Shown piece by piece: positions 11,094-21,920 of a stretch of DNA of 64,000 nucleotides. Each line of letters begins with the position of its first letter. Position 1 is the stretch's first letter. The stretch comes from Sphagnum compactum (taxonomy: Eukaryota > Bryophyta > Sphagnopsida > Sphagnales). The position numbers and the translations under genes were made by a program. The notes beneath the pieces were generated by a model that saw nothing but the letters and a program-made list of their open reading frames with translations, was not told the DNA's origin and searched no databases. The stretch lies in the NCBI GenBank assembly GCA_965153455.1, contig OZ234495.1, positions 21,634,875 to 21,698,874 of the forward strand, given 5' to 3'.

Positions 11094-12095
11094 AAAATGG
11101 CCGGGAGTCCGAATCGCTCGGCGTACTTTGCTCCCTCGACGACAGCTTCACGGAAATCTGAACTCACGTCGTAATCCGTGTCCCAAGCAGTCCTTTTTGT
11201 TGACGAAAAATCGCCAAACGGCGTCACGCATCCAAATTTCTGGCGAAAAACCCATGTTTTTTCAAAAAAGAGTCGCCAAATTTCGCCCAGTTTAATTCTT
11301 TTGGTGAGAGTGTCGCCACACGGCTGTCTGGAAAGCTACACATTTAATGGTCCTGCACAAGACTGTCGCCAGTTAAGTCGAAATCTGCCTTGGGAGACTG
11401 GCCCCTGCTGTTCCTGCTATGGTACAAAATTGGGGAAAAAGAATTACTGGGAATCCGAAGACTGCGGTCACGGAAGGCGCTGAACGATCCGTCGCAGGTT
11501 CTGTCCCAAGACTGATGTATCAGCCGGAATACAGTAGAACCAGGTGTCTTTCGAGATCCTAATCCATCTCTACCCAAATTCCAATCACAAGTGAAAACTA
11601 TTCCTGGACATTTTGGTATGGACTTTTGTCTTTTTCTTCTCGTGCAGAGTCGTGTGGTCTTTTTATTTTTGTCTTCTCTTGTAAAGTGGTATGGTCTTGT
11701 TCTCTTGCCGGGTGTTTTCCCTCTATTTATTTTTTCATTCATTCCTGGGTGTTTCAATCATCAGCTGAAAAGGGAAAATTGCTAGAATATTGCTTTATTT
11801 AGTTCTGGTAACCAGAAAATTTGAAGGACGTATTTCACATTTCAAATTTGACTAAATCTCCTCAGGGACAATCATCACTTTCTCTGCATCTTCCAAGTTT
11901 TCTTTGGATGTGCACATACCGTTCTTTAAAACAAACACTGGTTCGCTTGTCTTGTGGACTTTTGATCATTACGCACGGGATGTGCGGCTCTCTTGCCCTG
12001 TGCCTGCCTCCCACATCCAATTCACTGGTCCCTTGCCGCAACTTGTGGCAAAGAAACTCCTCATAAATAGCCAGAGTGACTTGCAAGCATTTAGA
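11094..12095 (+). other. Possible unrecognised plus-strand gene fragments
   Basis: At 11094 an ATG in good context opens a short frame (MAGSPNRSAYFAPSTTASRK...) that ends at TAA just after a possible donor. Near 11862-12095 a second frame reads like protein: it follows a CAG, contains FSLDVHIPFFKTNTGSLV, then DHYARDVRLSCPVPASHIQF, and ends at a possible donor (AGAG|GTACTG). Both parts are richer in GC than the flanks. I recognise no family, and the exons between are not resolved. It could also be gene sequence captured by a transposon. Confidence 0.25.
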
Positions 12096-12310
12096 GGTAC
12101 TGCTTGCGGCACGCTGCTAGCAATTGTAATGCAGATCAGCGTTTTTATTTGTGGCGAATTTCACCACTTGCCAACAAAAAAAAGGGCTGACGAATCTAAC
12201 AAAGGAAATTTTGAGAGTTTTTTTTAAAAAATCGCCATATCTTGAGGAAAAAAAGGATAGAAGTCGCCAGATTTAGACAGTGTGTTACTGCAGGTCGCCA
12301 GAACTAGACA
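11205..12310. repeat. Recurrent TCGCCA motifs
   Basis: The core TCGCCA occurs at about 11213, 11273, 11310, 11365, 12229, 12264 and 12295, usually as GTCGCCA followed by A, C or G and an AT-rich stretch. Spacing is irregular (30-60 bases within clusters). The word is much rarer elsewhere in the window. It may be the footprint of a decayed short tandem array. Confidence 0.35.
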
Positions 12311-12466
12311 GGATTCCAAAAAGATCTACTTGTGCACTATGACAGTCGTCATTTTTGCTAATTAATGCTGAGGATCCTAGCCAGTGCACGTACTTGAGGA
12401 ATTTGAAAAAAAACCCTGTGTCGCTGGTCAATTGAATGGATTTGCAACCTAATCTAGCTAGGTCGG

Positions 12467-13388
12467 GGGAAACTACACCCACATTGATACCAATTATTAC
12501 AAAGAAAACATACGAATGAAGAGTTTTCAGTCCAGTCCCACTATTTTTAAGTAGTGATGTGTGGGTCCCCCGTTATGTTTTATATCACAGGGCTTGCAGC
12601 ATCAAGAGGAAGAGAGGGGACCGTGATGCCCCCCTTGTTATTTTTTTGGCAGCATGTGCTCCAATAGGAGGAAGAAGATGTTTTTGAGAAGAAGAGGGGG
12701 GCATCATGGTGCCCCCCCTTATGTTTTTTTCAAGTGCTTGCTGCATGGGGCGCTAACACCCCCTAACAAGCTTTGTCTGGCATTAGTTTTGCTTGTCTTT
12801 TTGCACACCATTTTTGGCCTTGCACAGTTATGCAAGAAACCATGCAACCCAATTTTCAATGTTCTTCAAAAAAGAACAATTCTGTTATTCTGCAATGGCG
12901 ACCAAACTAAGCCAATATTTTTTGCTTGCAAGCACATGAATCGAAATCACGACCTCCATTGCAAGAAATGCAATACTAACCACTGGCATACTACCAGGCA
13001 CTGAGGAGGGAGGTTTATTTTTCTTTTTTACTCCAGATACGAAGTGAAAAAAGGGTAAAAATTTAAAAACCCTGTAGCAGAACAATGCAGTTCTCTGCAG
13101 GGCTGCACTGTCAAAGCGAAAGTAGCGTCTAACAGAGCTCTTTAAGGGGTGTTTAGCGTCCCACGTTTGCTGCAACAAGATGAAATGGGAGGAACTCAAC
13201 TATTTTTATGGAAATATATAGGAGAAGAAGGATCTCCAAAAGTCGAGGAAGATAAGGGCTCACATTTCCTTACTTTGAAATGGTGGACCCACACATCACT
13301 ACTTTAAAACAATGGGACTCAATTGAAGACTTTCTTCATCCATTCGTTTTGGTCTTAATAATTGGTACACATTGGGTTTCACCCTGGC
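12467..13388. mobile_element. Non-autonomous element with about 100-bp terminal inverted repeats
   Basis: The left end (from GGGGGAAACT through GATACCAATTATTAC to AGTAGTGATGTGTGGGTCC at about 12575) matches the reverse complement of 13270-13388. The element is about 920 bp. The interior has GCCCCCC-rich palindromic words and a tRNA-like segment on the minus strand. No transposase is encoded. The arm length suggests a Mutator-like or foldback-type element, though target duplications could not be settled. Confidence 0.65.
12928..13001 (-). pseudogene. tRNA-like segment (possible tRNA-Glu-derived SINE head)
   Basis: The minus strand shows an A-box-like stretch (GCCAGTGGTTAGTATTGC), a five-pair anticodon stem ATTGC/GCAAT with a seven-base loop ATTTCTT (anticodon TTC, glutamate), and a T arm CGTGA-TTTCGAT-TCATG with all five stem positions paired (one G-T). 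The acceptor stem does not pair well, so it is unlikely to be a working tRNA. It may be a decayed tRNA-derived SINE head inside the TIR element. Confidence 0.45.
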
Positions 13389-13416
13389 TGTCTAGCTTGT
13401 CCAATGTCCATGCTTC

Positions 13417-13515
13417 GAGCAACTCCCGCATTGCTTAGTATGTGATCTGCACAGTAAAATTGGATGAAGAAAAGTCAAAACATGCTGGTTTGGCTCAGCA
13501 GGAAAATGGTTCTAC
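13417..13515 (+). mobile_element. Fragment of the Harbinger-like MITE family
   Basis: The sequence starts GAGCAACTCCCGCATTGC, continues TTAGTATGTGATCTG, and then AAAATTGGATGAAGAAAAG and TGGTTTGGCTCAGCA. It parallels the left half of the complete MITE at 37876-38168. The right half and terminal repeat are missing. Confidence 0.65.
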
Positions 13516-13779
13516 ATCATAACGTCAAAGAATCATCATGTTTCATGCAAGAACCAGCAAAGACTCAGCAGTTTTAGGAAAAGATTTGATTTTTTTGTTA
13601 AAAATTGAGAACCATGGTTATAAATAATAATCAGACCCATTTGATTTTTGGATAATCACAGTTATATACCAAAACCAGGTATTTGATCTTTTTATAACCA
13701 TGGGTATCAACTTTGATACCCAGCTTAATACCCAGCAAGGATTTGGGTGAAATTTCTTATACCCACCCCACTCTGGTTC

Positions 13780-14115
13780 TGACCCTCGACCATCGGTTCT
13801 CAAAAATCAAAGAATCAGTGCTGACCATTGACTGATAGTTCTTATAAGAACTGGGTTCTGAACCGAGTTTCTAAATTATCAAAGAACCAGGTTAAAGAAC
13901 CAACCCTAAACCACTGGTTCATTGTCGGTTCTTCCGTGAAATCCACCAGTTGTTTCAAAATCTTCAAAAACCCAGAACTGGAGGTTGTTCTAATTTTGAA
14001 GATATTCAAAAGGCTGGAAACCTGAGGTTCTGTGATTCTGAAAATTTTTAAAAACCCAGAACCAGAAGTTTCTTGAATCTGAAAGTGCTGAACCAGAGTT
14101 TATTAACAAAATCAG
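13780..14115. repeat. Degenerate GGTTCT/AGAACC-rich repeat, second block
   Basis: Words such as GGTTCTGA, AAGAACCAGG and CCAGAACTGG recur in both orientations without a constant period. The block resembles that at 880-1460 in composition and word content. Confidence 0.45.
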
Positions 14116-14289
14116 AGACCTGCACAACACAGGTATTTTTCCTTGAACTAGTCCTCATAATTTATGTTTGGAAGTTCATGAGTGCAAGTGTGATTTCTTT
14201 CTTGAACCAAATGGAGAAAGGCAAATTGGAAACTTTGATTCAAGTACAAGCAAAAATGCCTTCTCTGTGTAGTTGTTCTATTTTGTAAA

Positions 14290-15150
14290 TTTGTCTGAAT
14301 ACAGAAAGGTACACATTATGGATCGGCCAAGGTACGTATTGCTGTGTGCTTGGCAAAAAAACCAATTGCTGTTTTTTAATGCATTTCATAGTAGGAAATA
14401 TTCATGTCTAACTCTTGTGTTTCAATAACATTGCTTCCGAACAAAGCAACTGCACCTACAGCTGAGCAAAGTCACATGACTGGAACAGCTCCTTCAAGCT
14501 CTGGTGATGAGACAGCTACAGCCTCTACAAATGTGGCCATTCATTCTTCATAGTAGTGATGTGCTTGAAGTGCTTGTACAATCTCCTCGTCCAAATTCAA
14601 CTGATGAGATGGCCACAAGCTCTACAAACTGTGTTTTGAATGCAATAAATGCTGTGGCATCTGAAGTGTCTCCATCTACCCCCAGCTCAAGCAATCAAAC
14701 CGTTGCAAACTTTGCAATGGGTGATGTTCTGGAAACAACATATAGCTCCATGGGAAAAGCAATTTCCAGCATTGTTGCAAATTCAATCTTCTCCAGATTT
14801 TCCTCTTGAGTCCAATCCAAGGGAATGAAAATAGCTAATGGGTGTACTGTATGAAGTTCTTGGAACATGATCAATTGGGTATCATCGTTTGGGGGGGACC
14901 TTGTTTGGCCCAAAAAACTCCAAGAATAGCGGAAGAGTTGTTGGGAATGTGTTGCACATATCAATGTTCAACCTATTTAGTATTCATGTGTGGGGTTATT
15001 TGAAGGCTTTAGAATTCGATTGCTGCTACACCAAGGTATGTCTGTCTTGTTCAAATTCACATGTTGAGGACTCTCAAAGGATGTGGAAGCACCTTGTCTT
15101 CAAAAGCTTCAAGTGTATTTTAGTTTTTTTGGCAAGTTTGAACTATCTCA
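14290..15150 (+). repeat. Inverted duplication, degenerate arm
   Basis: This is the opposite-orientation copy of 8020-8930. Shared landmarks are GTGCTTGGCAAAA near 14350, the exon-like block at 14460-14809, ATAGCTAATGG near 14830 and TGTGGAAGCA near 15083. The arms differ by roughly 25-30 percent with indels. Confidence 0.75.
14455..14809 (+). pseudogene. Frameshifted copy of exon 2 of the 8.4-10.4 kb gene
   Basis: The segment matches the second exon of the minus-strand gene, sharing SSSGDETAT, DVLEVLVQSP, SSSNQTV and TTYSSMGKAISS. A small deletion near 14555 shifts the frame and is followed directly by three stop codons. There is no counterpart of exon 1 nearby. Loss of frame with retention of the Ser/Thr-rich tail indicates a relic. 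Confidence 0.7.
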
Positions 15151-16500
15151 TGCTATTTTCAATGATTTACCTGTAAAATTAACAGAATAGACTTTGTACT
15201 TACAACTTTTAAAATACTGAACACCATATGCAAATGATGCTTGGAAGCATGCATATTCAGAAATTTAGTATTTACTTTTATAAAATATCACTAGAAGATT
15301 TGTATTTAGCTTTATATAATGAGCTTTTTTTTGTTTGTTCGTTTTCTTTTTGAAAGAAGATGGCTTTTAGCCACATGGTCCTTTTTTTTCCCCTTCAATT
15401 TCCCACCTTATGAAAATGGTCTCCCAAGATCTCTACAAGAATTTTTGTCCCTATTACCTATTAATGTAAATGGGTTAACCAATTTTTATGTCAAAATCTT
15501 TGAGATTATTTTACTACAAAAAAGTGGAACTAAAATGCAAGTCACGAGAATTGATTTTGAACATATGTTCTTTTTCTATATCATTGACACATTCTCAAAA
15601 CAAATTAAGGATTAAGGAGCTTCAAAGTTATTAAAAAAACTATCGGATATAATCACAAACTATAACAATAGTGTGGCTAATATATCCAAGCAATGTAGTC
15701 ATTTAGCTAATTGAAACTTTAACGGTTTCATCCAGATCACTTTTGCCACATACACAAAGTTTTCTCCAGGTTCCAATTACCACCATCTTTGTGAACAACC
15801 AACTATTGCCATCTTTAACCATCATGACCTACACAAATTTCTGAAATGGAGTTTAACATCACCATGTTGACCCATGCCCCATGTTAAATCGAATGGGAGT
15901 ATATGTGGTCCATTGCAAGTTTGATCATGTGTCAACATGTAATCAAAATGCATGTCATGTTAAAAAAGACTTTCGAATAACACTATTCATATTCACTTGT
16001 AAACATATATTACACCGTAAATGTCAATAGTGTTCATTTTATTATGGTCTTCAAAAAACTAGTTTACGACAAACACAATGTTTGGTTTTGCCAATTAAGA
16101 GCACCTTTTAAGAACAATTATTACCAGAGCCAATCTGAAGTGCAATAATGCTTCCATGCCCTACCATTCCCAATTATAAACTTGCACCAAGGCATAAAAA
16201 TTCACAATGGTGCATAAGTGTGGCTTTTAACTTGCAAGACTGGATCCAAACCTTAATTGATTAATAATATCAACATTTGCATCTGATGCTAGTATTCATC
16301 CAAGGCTAGGGCAAGGTGTACACATATTATGTATGCATCCGGTATAAGGAAAATGTAAGTCATGGATGAATTTTGTTTTCCAATTGTTAATGTTGAAAAG
16401 TTGCAATTTTTTGCTGCAATACACACATTTTACACTGAAGTAACACATGTTCCCCAGTTTTTCTCAAAATAATGTGAGGAAAAATCAAAGTTTGCAACGA
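15150..16500. other. AT-rich stretch without a supported gene
   Basis: No frame is convincing on either strand and no RNA gene or clear repeat is seen. The ORF at 15319-15615 is a low-complexity Phe/Leu-rich translation of T-rich DNA. Confidence 0.4.
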
Positions 16501-16518
16501 TGTGAGAAATTCATAACC

Positions 16519-17470
16519 TCAAGGTCTGAGTTTCCAATTTTCTTCATTTATTTTCATCACAGTTATTAAGAGGTGTGAATTGAAACTCACCCAATTTACT
16601 GACATATTTGTTTCTGTTCCAGTATCCATTGACCACCAAGCTTGGCCTTGTGACCCCAGCTTAGGGATATTCAAAAACTTAAACAATGGGATGCTAGAAG
16701 TCAAGTCTAGATTACTTGCACCAAGTCCATTAGAATTTCAATCCTGCTTACAGATTCATTTCATGCAAGGGATACCCTGGATCATCTGACATCTTTAGGA
16801 TCATTGACATGCGGATGCTCCAAACTTTGAAAGTTGGGGATTTGAATCTGTTTAACATTAAGCATGCACATTGCCAATAACATCAATTTGAATGCATTTG
16901 GTGAACAAAAAATATTCAAATTACCAGACAGGACTATAAGAGATTCAACTAGCACGTTTATATTATGTTTGATAATGTATGATGCTCACATTTTTCATTT
17001 GACAGGTCTCGTTAAATCCTTCACTGATTTGTTGTTGTAAAATTTCATCTGCAATTGCAATCAGCACCCTTTATGTGTGAGAGATCATCATTGATCAATC
17101 ATTTCAGCAGTTGATCAACATTGGAAGTACCGAAGGCAATTGTTACAATCACTTGTGAGTTGAGAACATTTTTGCACCTTTTTAGGGTGCCAGTAGAGCT
17201 TATAGCTTGCCCAAATGAATTCAACATTGATTTAGGTTTGTTGGAGATGTAAATCACATTTTCAAAAACAAGATTCTCACTTGACATCCCAGCATGTTTT
17301 CCACTTTGATGCATATCCCGGAAGAAAAGCTTTGATGTGGGGAGTTCAATTTTGTGTTTGGATCCATTTCACCCGCAGATGTATGGATGTTCTTTTGTTG
17401 CAATGAATCCATGTCAAGTGATCTTTTCAAACCCTCTAGTTGATGCTGAGTCAAGGGTGAAAATTAATCC
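16519..17470 (-). other. Possible further exons of the 18.5-19.1 kb minus-strand gene
   Basis: Two minus-strand frames look protein-like. One at about 17340-17099 (KLFFRDMHQSGKHAGMSS ... NSFGQAISSTGTLKRC) ends in TGA. Another at about 16704-16590 (KLGSQGQAWWSMDTGTETNM) ends at a good donor, GTGAGT. They lie downstream of the ubiquitin-like exon on the same strand. Acceptors and linking phases are not resolved, and no family is recognised. Confidence 0.22.
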
Positions 17471-18535
17471 ATTGTTCCAAGCACTAACTCTTGCAATGTT
17501 TATTTGGGTACATTAGCAACCCATGACCCATCATCGCTCCTTTGTCAAGCTCAAGATCCAAACAGGAATTTCTCCATTAAGAGTTTTCCAGTTATCAATG
17601 TGCATCCAAGGAAATGCACCTCACTATTTAATCTTCATCCCATGGGATCATAGTATCCTGGATCTTATTTGCGTATGAAAGTGGAGAATTCTTACATATG
17701 TTTGTCTGTTTATGCACACAGGAATGCAAAAATCAACAAAAAAATTGTATCTCAGATGTCCTCCCTGACTCTCTACCAAATTCTATAAGAAAAATGCAAC
17801 CTATGAAAAACATCCAAGACAATGAAAATAGGGAAACAGAACCTTGTGTATACAACAGACTCTCACCCAATCTCAACAAGTCTAGAACCTCTGTGGAAAT
17901 GGCAATCTCTGAGAGGTGTAAAGTCGTTCAAAGGTTCCACATACGGCCTCACATTGCAATGCAGCATCTGAAAAAAATTGGTTAGCACAAGCTGGTTTCA
18001 GGATGAACCATCAACAACACATGAACAATAATACCTCATTGATCAACGACTTTTAATAAATTTTCAATAATTAAAGGACAATGCAAAACTTGTTGCATAG
18101 CATTAACAAAATCAAAAAACCATCGTTCTTTAAATGCAGTTTCTTAAATAAAATGCACCCACTGTGTCTATCATGTTTTATAACAACAAACTCAGCAAGT
18201 AAAAAACCCATAGAAAATACTCTTGAAAATTATGCTTCCAATGTTCATGTTGACAATTCTACTTTTACATTTTGTTAAACATGGATGAGCATGTCTAAGT
18301 TTTGAGAACCCATTTGTGGTTTGCACTTTGCACCCAAATTTGTTGCCTATGTTACTCTTCCGAAACCACAAATTGTCTCACAAATCATAAAATTATGTCA
18401 TTGCATGCAACCAGATTTTGGTATCAATTGAGAACAGATTTTTTTCACAAATTTAGGGAGTCTTGCAAATTAGTGTATCATGGATGTGAGCTTAATACCT
18501 TTCAATAATGTCTGAAATATTGAATGTTACCTTAC

Positions 18536-19051
18536 CCTTTGAAGTTGTGGTTGCACATGGATGGCGTCAAAAATGGCATTCTTGAGGTCACCAACTGTGC
18601 CATCAAGATTGACCACTATGGTGTAATATCTGCCTACCCACTTAATTTCCATCATCAATTCCTGATCACAACCAAAGAGGCAAAACAATGAGACCCTTTG
18701 TAAAAAAAACTCAAAGAAGTTGCCTTCTGGCCAATATTCACATGGGGAGATTGAAATTCAAACATACTTGCACCTTTTGTTCTTTGATTAGGTTTTGTCA
18801 AAAGACACCATTGAATCAACATTTTTGAATTGTGCTTGTAAATGGGTTTGAGTTTGAGGAGCTGAATACTAGCTGAAAGAGTTCAAATTGTGAGTTTCGT
18901 TTAGGGATTTGGGCTGGAAATTTACCTCCACAAAAATGGGTCTTGATCTGCATAAAGTCTTGGCACGGTTCACTTCTCTAATCAGATGAGAAGTGGAAAT
19001 TTTGATATCACAAAGCATCTCACAAAGCTTTGATAGTCTTCCACTTGACAT
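18536..19051 (-). CDS. Partial gene with a ubiquitin-like exon
   Basis: Exon 1 (19051 to about 18926) starts with ATG, encodes 42 residues beginning MSSGRLSKLCEMLCDIK, and ends at a donor GAG|GTAAAT in phase 0. The next exon, 18661-18536, is 42 codons, follows TGATCAG and ends at AGG|GTAAGG, also in phase 0. It reads ELMMEIKWVGRYYTIVV then NLDGTVGDLKNAIFDA, the beta-hairpin and helix pattern of the first half of a ubiquitin-like domain; the KWxGxxYT...TVGDLK spacing recalls UBLCP1-type Ubl domains. The second half of the domain was not found with confidence. A strong acceptor (TTTTTTTCAG) at about 17972 may begin another exon. Gene or pseudogene cannot be decided from the sequence. Confidence 0.45.
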
Positions 19052-19059
19052 GCTGTTGG

Positions 19060-21250
19060 CACAGCAAAAGCTCTTTGGGCAAGATTATGATATTGTTGTA
19101 GCACTTTAGGATTCAAAGCCAAGCTCTAACTAACATCATGGAGGAATTTTTGAGACAAGAAGACAAGCACTTCAAGAATTCTAAGCCTTAAACCCACTAC
19201 CCATTGCAAAATGTGAAAAGAGAAAATGATAATGGCATGAAACAAGGGGGGGTGTTCCTTGGAATGCCAAATCATACAACTCTTCAACCTTGCACCCCCC
19301 TACTACTCTTATCATGTGCTTGATATCATGTATGCTAGTCAAAGCTTACCATGTCCTCAATATCAACTACTTTCATAGCAAACACCATCAACCATGCCAT
19401 CTTCATCCCTATTGGGTTATAACTAGAAATTTTGCGAATTTTCCTTTTATCTTCACACTTCTTGTAACATTTAGCACCAAAACCCACCTAATTATAACTA
19501 GTTGGCAAATGGGTGAGACAACTTGCCAATTACCAAACCTTTTTTGAATATCTCCATTGTTAATGCCCTTTTTTCCTATGATGGGTTCTAATATGTCACG
19601 CACATGCCAATGTCAATTTGGGTTTATATTCCTCAAATATGGAAAGAATGTGGTTAATGCTTGTTCCCGGCTTTGTCCCCTTTGAGTATCCTTCCATATA
19701 TTCATACACAATCACATTATTTGGTCATGAGCGCCTACTAATCCTACACCAACAATCTCTTTCCTTCTAATACCTATAGGATCAATAGGATCAAAAGTGA
19801 TGGGCATGTAGGGAACTTCCCCATCAATAGGGGAACGTTGGTGGGAACATTGGAAAACACAAGTAGAAACATACCCATGTGCACCACATACATGAAATGG
19901 TGCCCCAACTTTCAATGGGGACTTCCGTATGAACAAAGAGTATCCATTATTGTTGTGTCACTAAATTTGCATTAAAGTTGTTTTTCTTTTTAACACATTT
20001 TTTGACTCAAGTAAACAATAATGCATCAATATGGTATTAGCAATGTGGGACTTGTGAAGAAAAGCAAAACAAAATGAGTTTAATGTTGATTTTTAAGGTC
20101 ATTTGGAATGAACATAACTTGTGACAACAACAATTTACAAGAATATCATCATAAGTTGGCTGTTGAGTGATTTGTTTGGTGTTATTAGTTCCTTCCCTCT
20201 GGAGCTCTATGTGTGAACTTTAAACTTGAAAAAGACAAGAAGAAAATTCAGTGCCAATGGGGGAGGGGGAGGGGTGTGAGGTTTATGGTCTGGGTTGAAG
20301 ACTGGCTATCAACCCTAAAATGGTGCAGACTGAGGTGGGTGGTCTGATCAATAATCCACAATAAGACTGAGCCAATTTTGGCTACAGGTCAGAGAGGAAA
20401 GTAAAAAAAATAATAGAAATTCCACCATATTTTGGCTATATGGCGGGACCCCTATTGTCTAAATCTTGTGATTTCAAAAAAAATTCCTCGGGCAACCTTG
20501 GGCCCTTTTTTTTCCCAAAAATATCATGAGTCATGCTGGGGTTTTCTTTTGTCACCAAGATGCAAAATTTTGCCTCAAAAACTAATGCTGAAACTCACTC
20601 TCTAGTGTTTAAAGTCCCTTAAAATTTAGCCAAAAAGAAATTTTTTAAATGAAGTTTTTTTTTGGACATTTCAACTGCCAGAAGTCAGAAAAAAGGGAAA
20701 GGTTGGAAAATGAGGAGCATTTTTTTTAAAAACTTTTGGGGGCGAAATTTTGCAACTTGGACCAAAAAGTCAGAAAATGAAAAAAAAAAAACAAGAAAAA
20801 TATTTTTTTGGGGGGTGGGGGAGTTTTCAACAAGTTTCGAAATTATTTTTTGAATGTCGATTTTTTAGCAATTATTTGTTTAAAATGTTAAAATTTAAGG
20901 AAATTAGAAGGGAAAGCAGAATACAAAAATTAATGAAAATCTATGAGCTTCTACATTGATTCAATAATTGACAAAAATAAAAACTATGCTATAATTTGGT
21001 GAAACATTAGCTCTCCCCATTTTTGCAAAATAGAAGCAATAGAACATTTATAAAAGGTCTTATTATGTTAGAGGTTTAGAGTCCAGACTTTAGTTGCTAA
21101 TATATTTATTCCTGAAATTGCCATAAATTATTATTATTATTTTTACTATTGAAGTGGATTTTTGAAAAATAAAAATAATAATTATTCAGCAATTAGTACC
21201 CTGAAAAGGTACCCTTTCAGGTACTACAAAATGTTTGAACCAATGTTGGC
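19060..21250. other. Gene-poor stretch with possible decayed coding remnants
   Basis: Minus-strand frames between about 19930 and 19290 give protein-like runs (for example GEVPYMPITFDPIDP and IVGVGLVGAHDQIM) broken by stops, which may be an old transposon or gene remnant. I do not recognise the family. The rest, 19950-21250, is AT-rich with poly-A and poly-T tracts and no supported feature. Confidence 0.3.
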
Positions 21251-21253
21251 TGG

Positions 21254-21275
21254 TTTTTTTTTTTTTTTTTTTTTT
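21254..21275. repeat. Poly-T tract
   Basis: A run of 22 T residues. It may be the A-tail of a minus-strand retroposon, but no body or target duplication could be identified. Confidence 0.8.
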
Positions 21276-21828
21276 CTGGGCAATAATTGGCTGTGTGAAT
21301 TGCCCCCAACCAAAAGACCTGCCGGTTATCAATTTCATTGACAAAATAATATCCTCAATTATCAATTTATTCTATTAGTTTTAGGTAATAACTGCTAATT
21401 ATATGTCAATTACAGGATTTTTTTTCTTTTTTCTTTTTGGCTATTTTCTATCGTATACATGTATTGTGTTTAAGGATTAATAACCTACCTGGATGATAAT
21501 TGGGTCTACCGGGTGGGTTATTAAAATTTGAAAATTCAATACCAAGCGGGTAGGTTATTTACCAGGTTCTAAAACCTATCAATAACTGTCTGGTATGTTA
21601 TTGATACCCAGGCCAAGAGCCGATCTGCTACCCAGGTCAAAAACTAAGTCCATTTCTTTAACCCCCATGGATGAATGAAAGGTAGATGGAGAAGTAACTG
21701 AGTTGGGGTTATAGTTGCCATGATGCTCACCCAGTCATTCCACTTTGACACCAACAACAATTAGGCTAGTGAATAAGGTAATTGAAAATATAGTCACAAA
21801 GGGTTTTGCATGTCATTCTAACTAGTTA

Positions 21829-21920
21829 TTAGGGTTTAGGGTGCCCTTGGGTTTAGGTTTAGGGTTTAGGGTTAAACCCTAAATCCCTAAACCCTTAACC
21901 CTAAACCCAAGGGCACTAAC
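21829..21920. repeat. Head-to-head telomeric-repeat palindrome
   Basis: The left part is in the TTTAGGG orientation (GTGCCCTTGGGTTTAGG, GTTTAGGGTTTAGGG) and turns at about 21873-21880 into the CCCTAAA orientation, ending AAACCCAAGGGCAC. The outer GTGCCCTTGGGTTT and its complement form arms about 14 bases long, with telomeric units inside, so the locus could fold into a hairpin with 35-38 bases per arm. The repeats are plant-type telomere units. Confidence 0.85.

Noticed and set aside
11344-11757. 137-codon minus-strand basic frame
   Set aside because: It begins with TTG, has no recognisable content, and sits in a region with scattered TCGCCA repeats.
12654-13004. 116-codon plus-strand Cys/Leu-rich frame
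   Set aside because: It lies wholly inside the TIR element and overlaps the tRNA-like segment; repetitive GCCCCCC words create the open frame.
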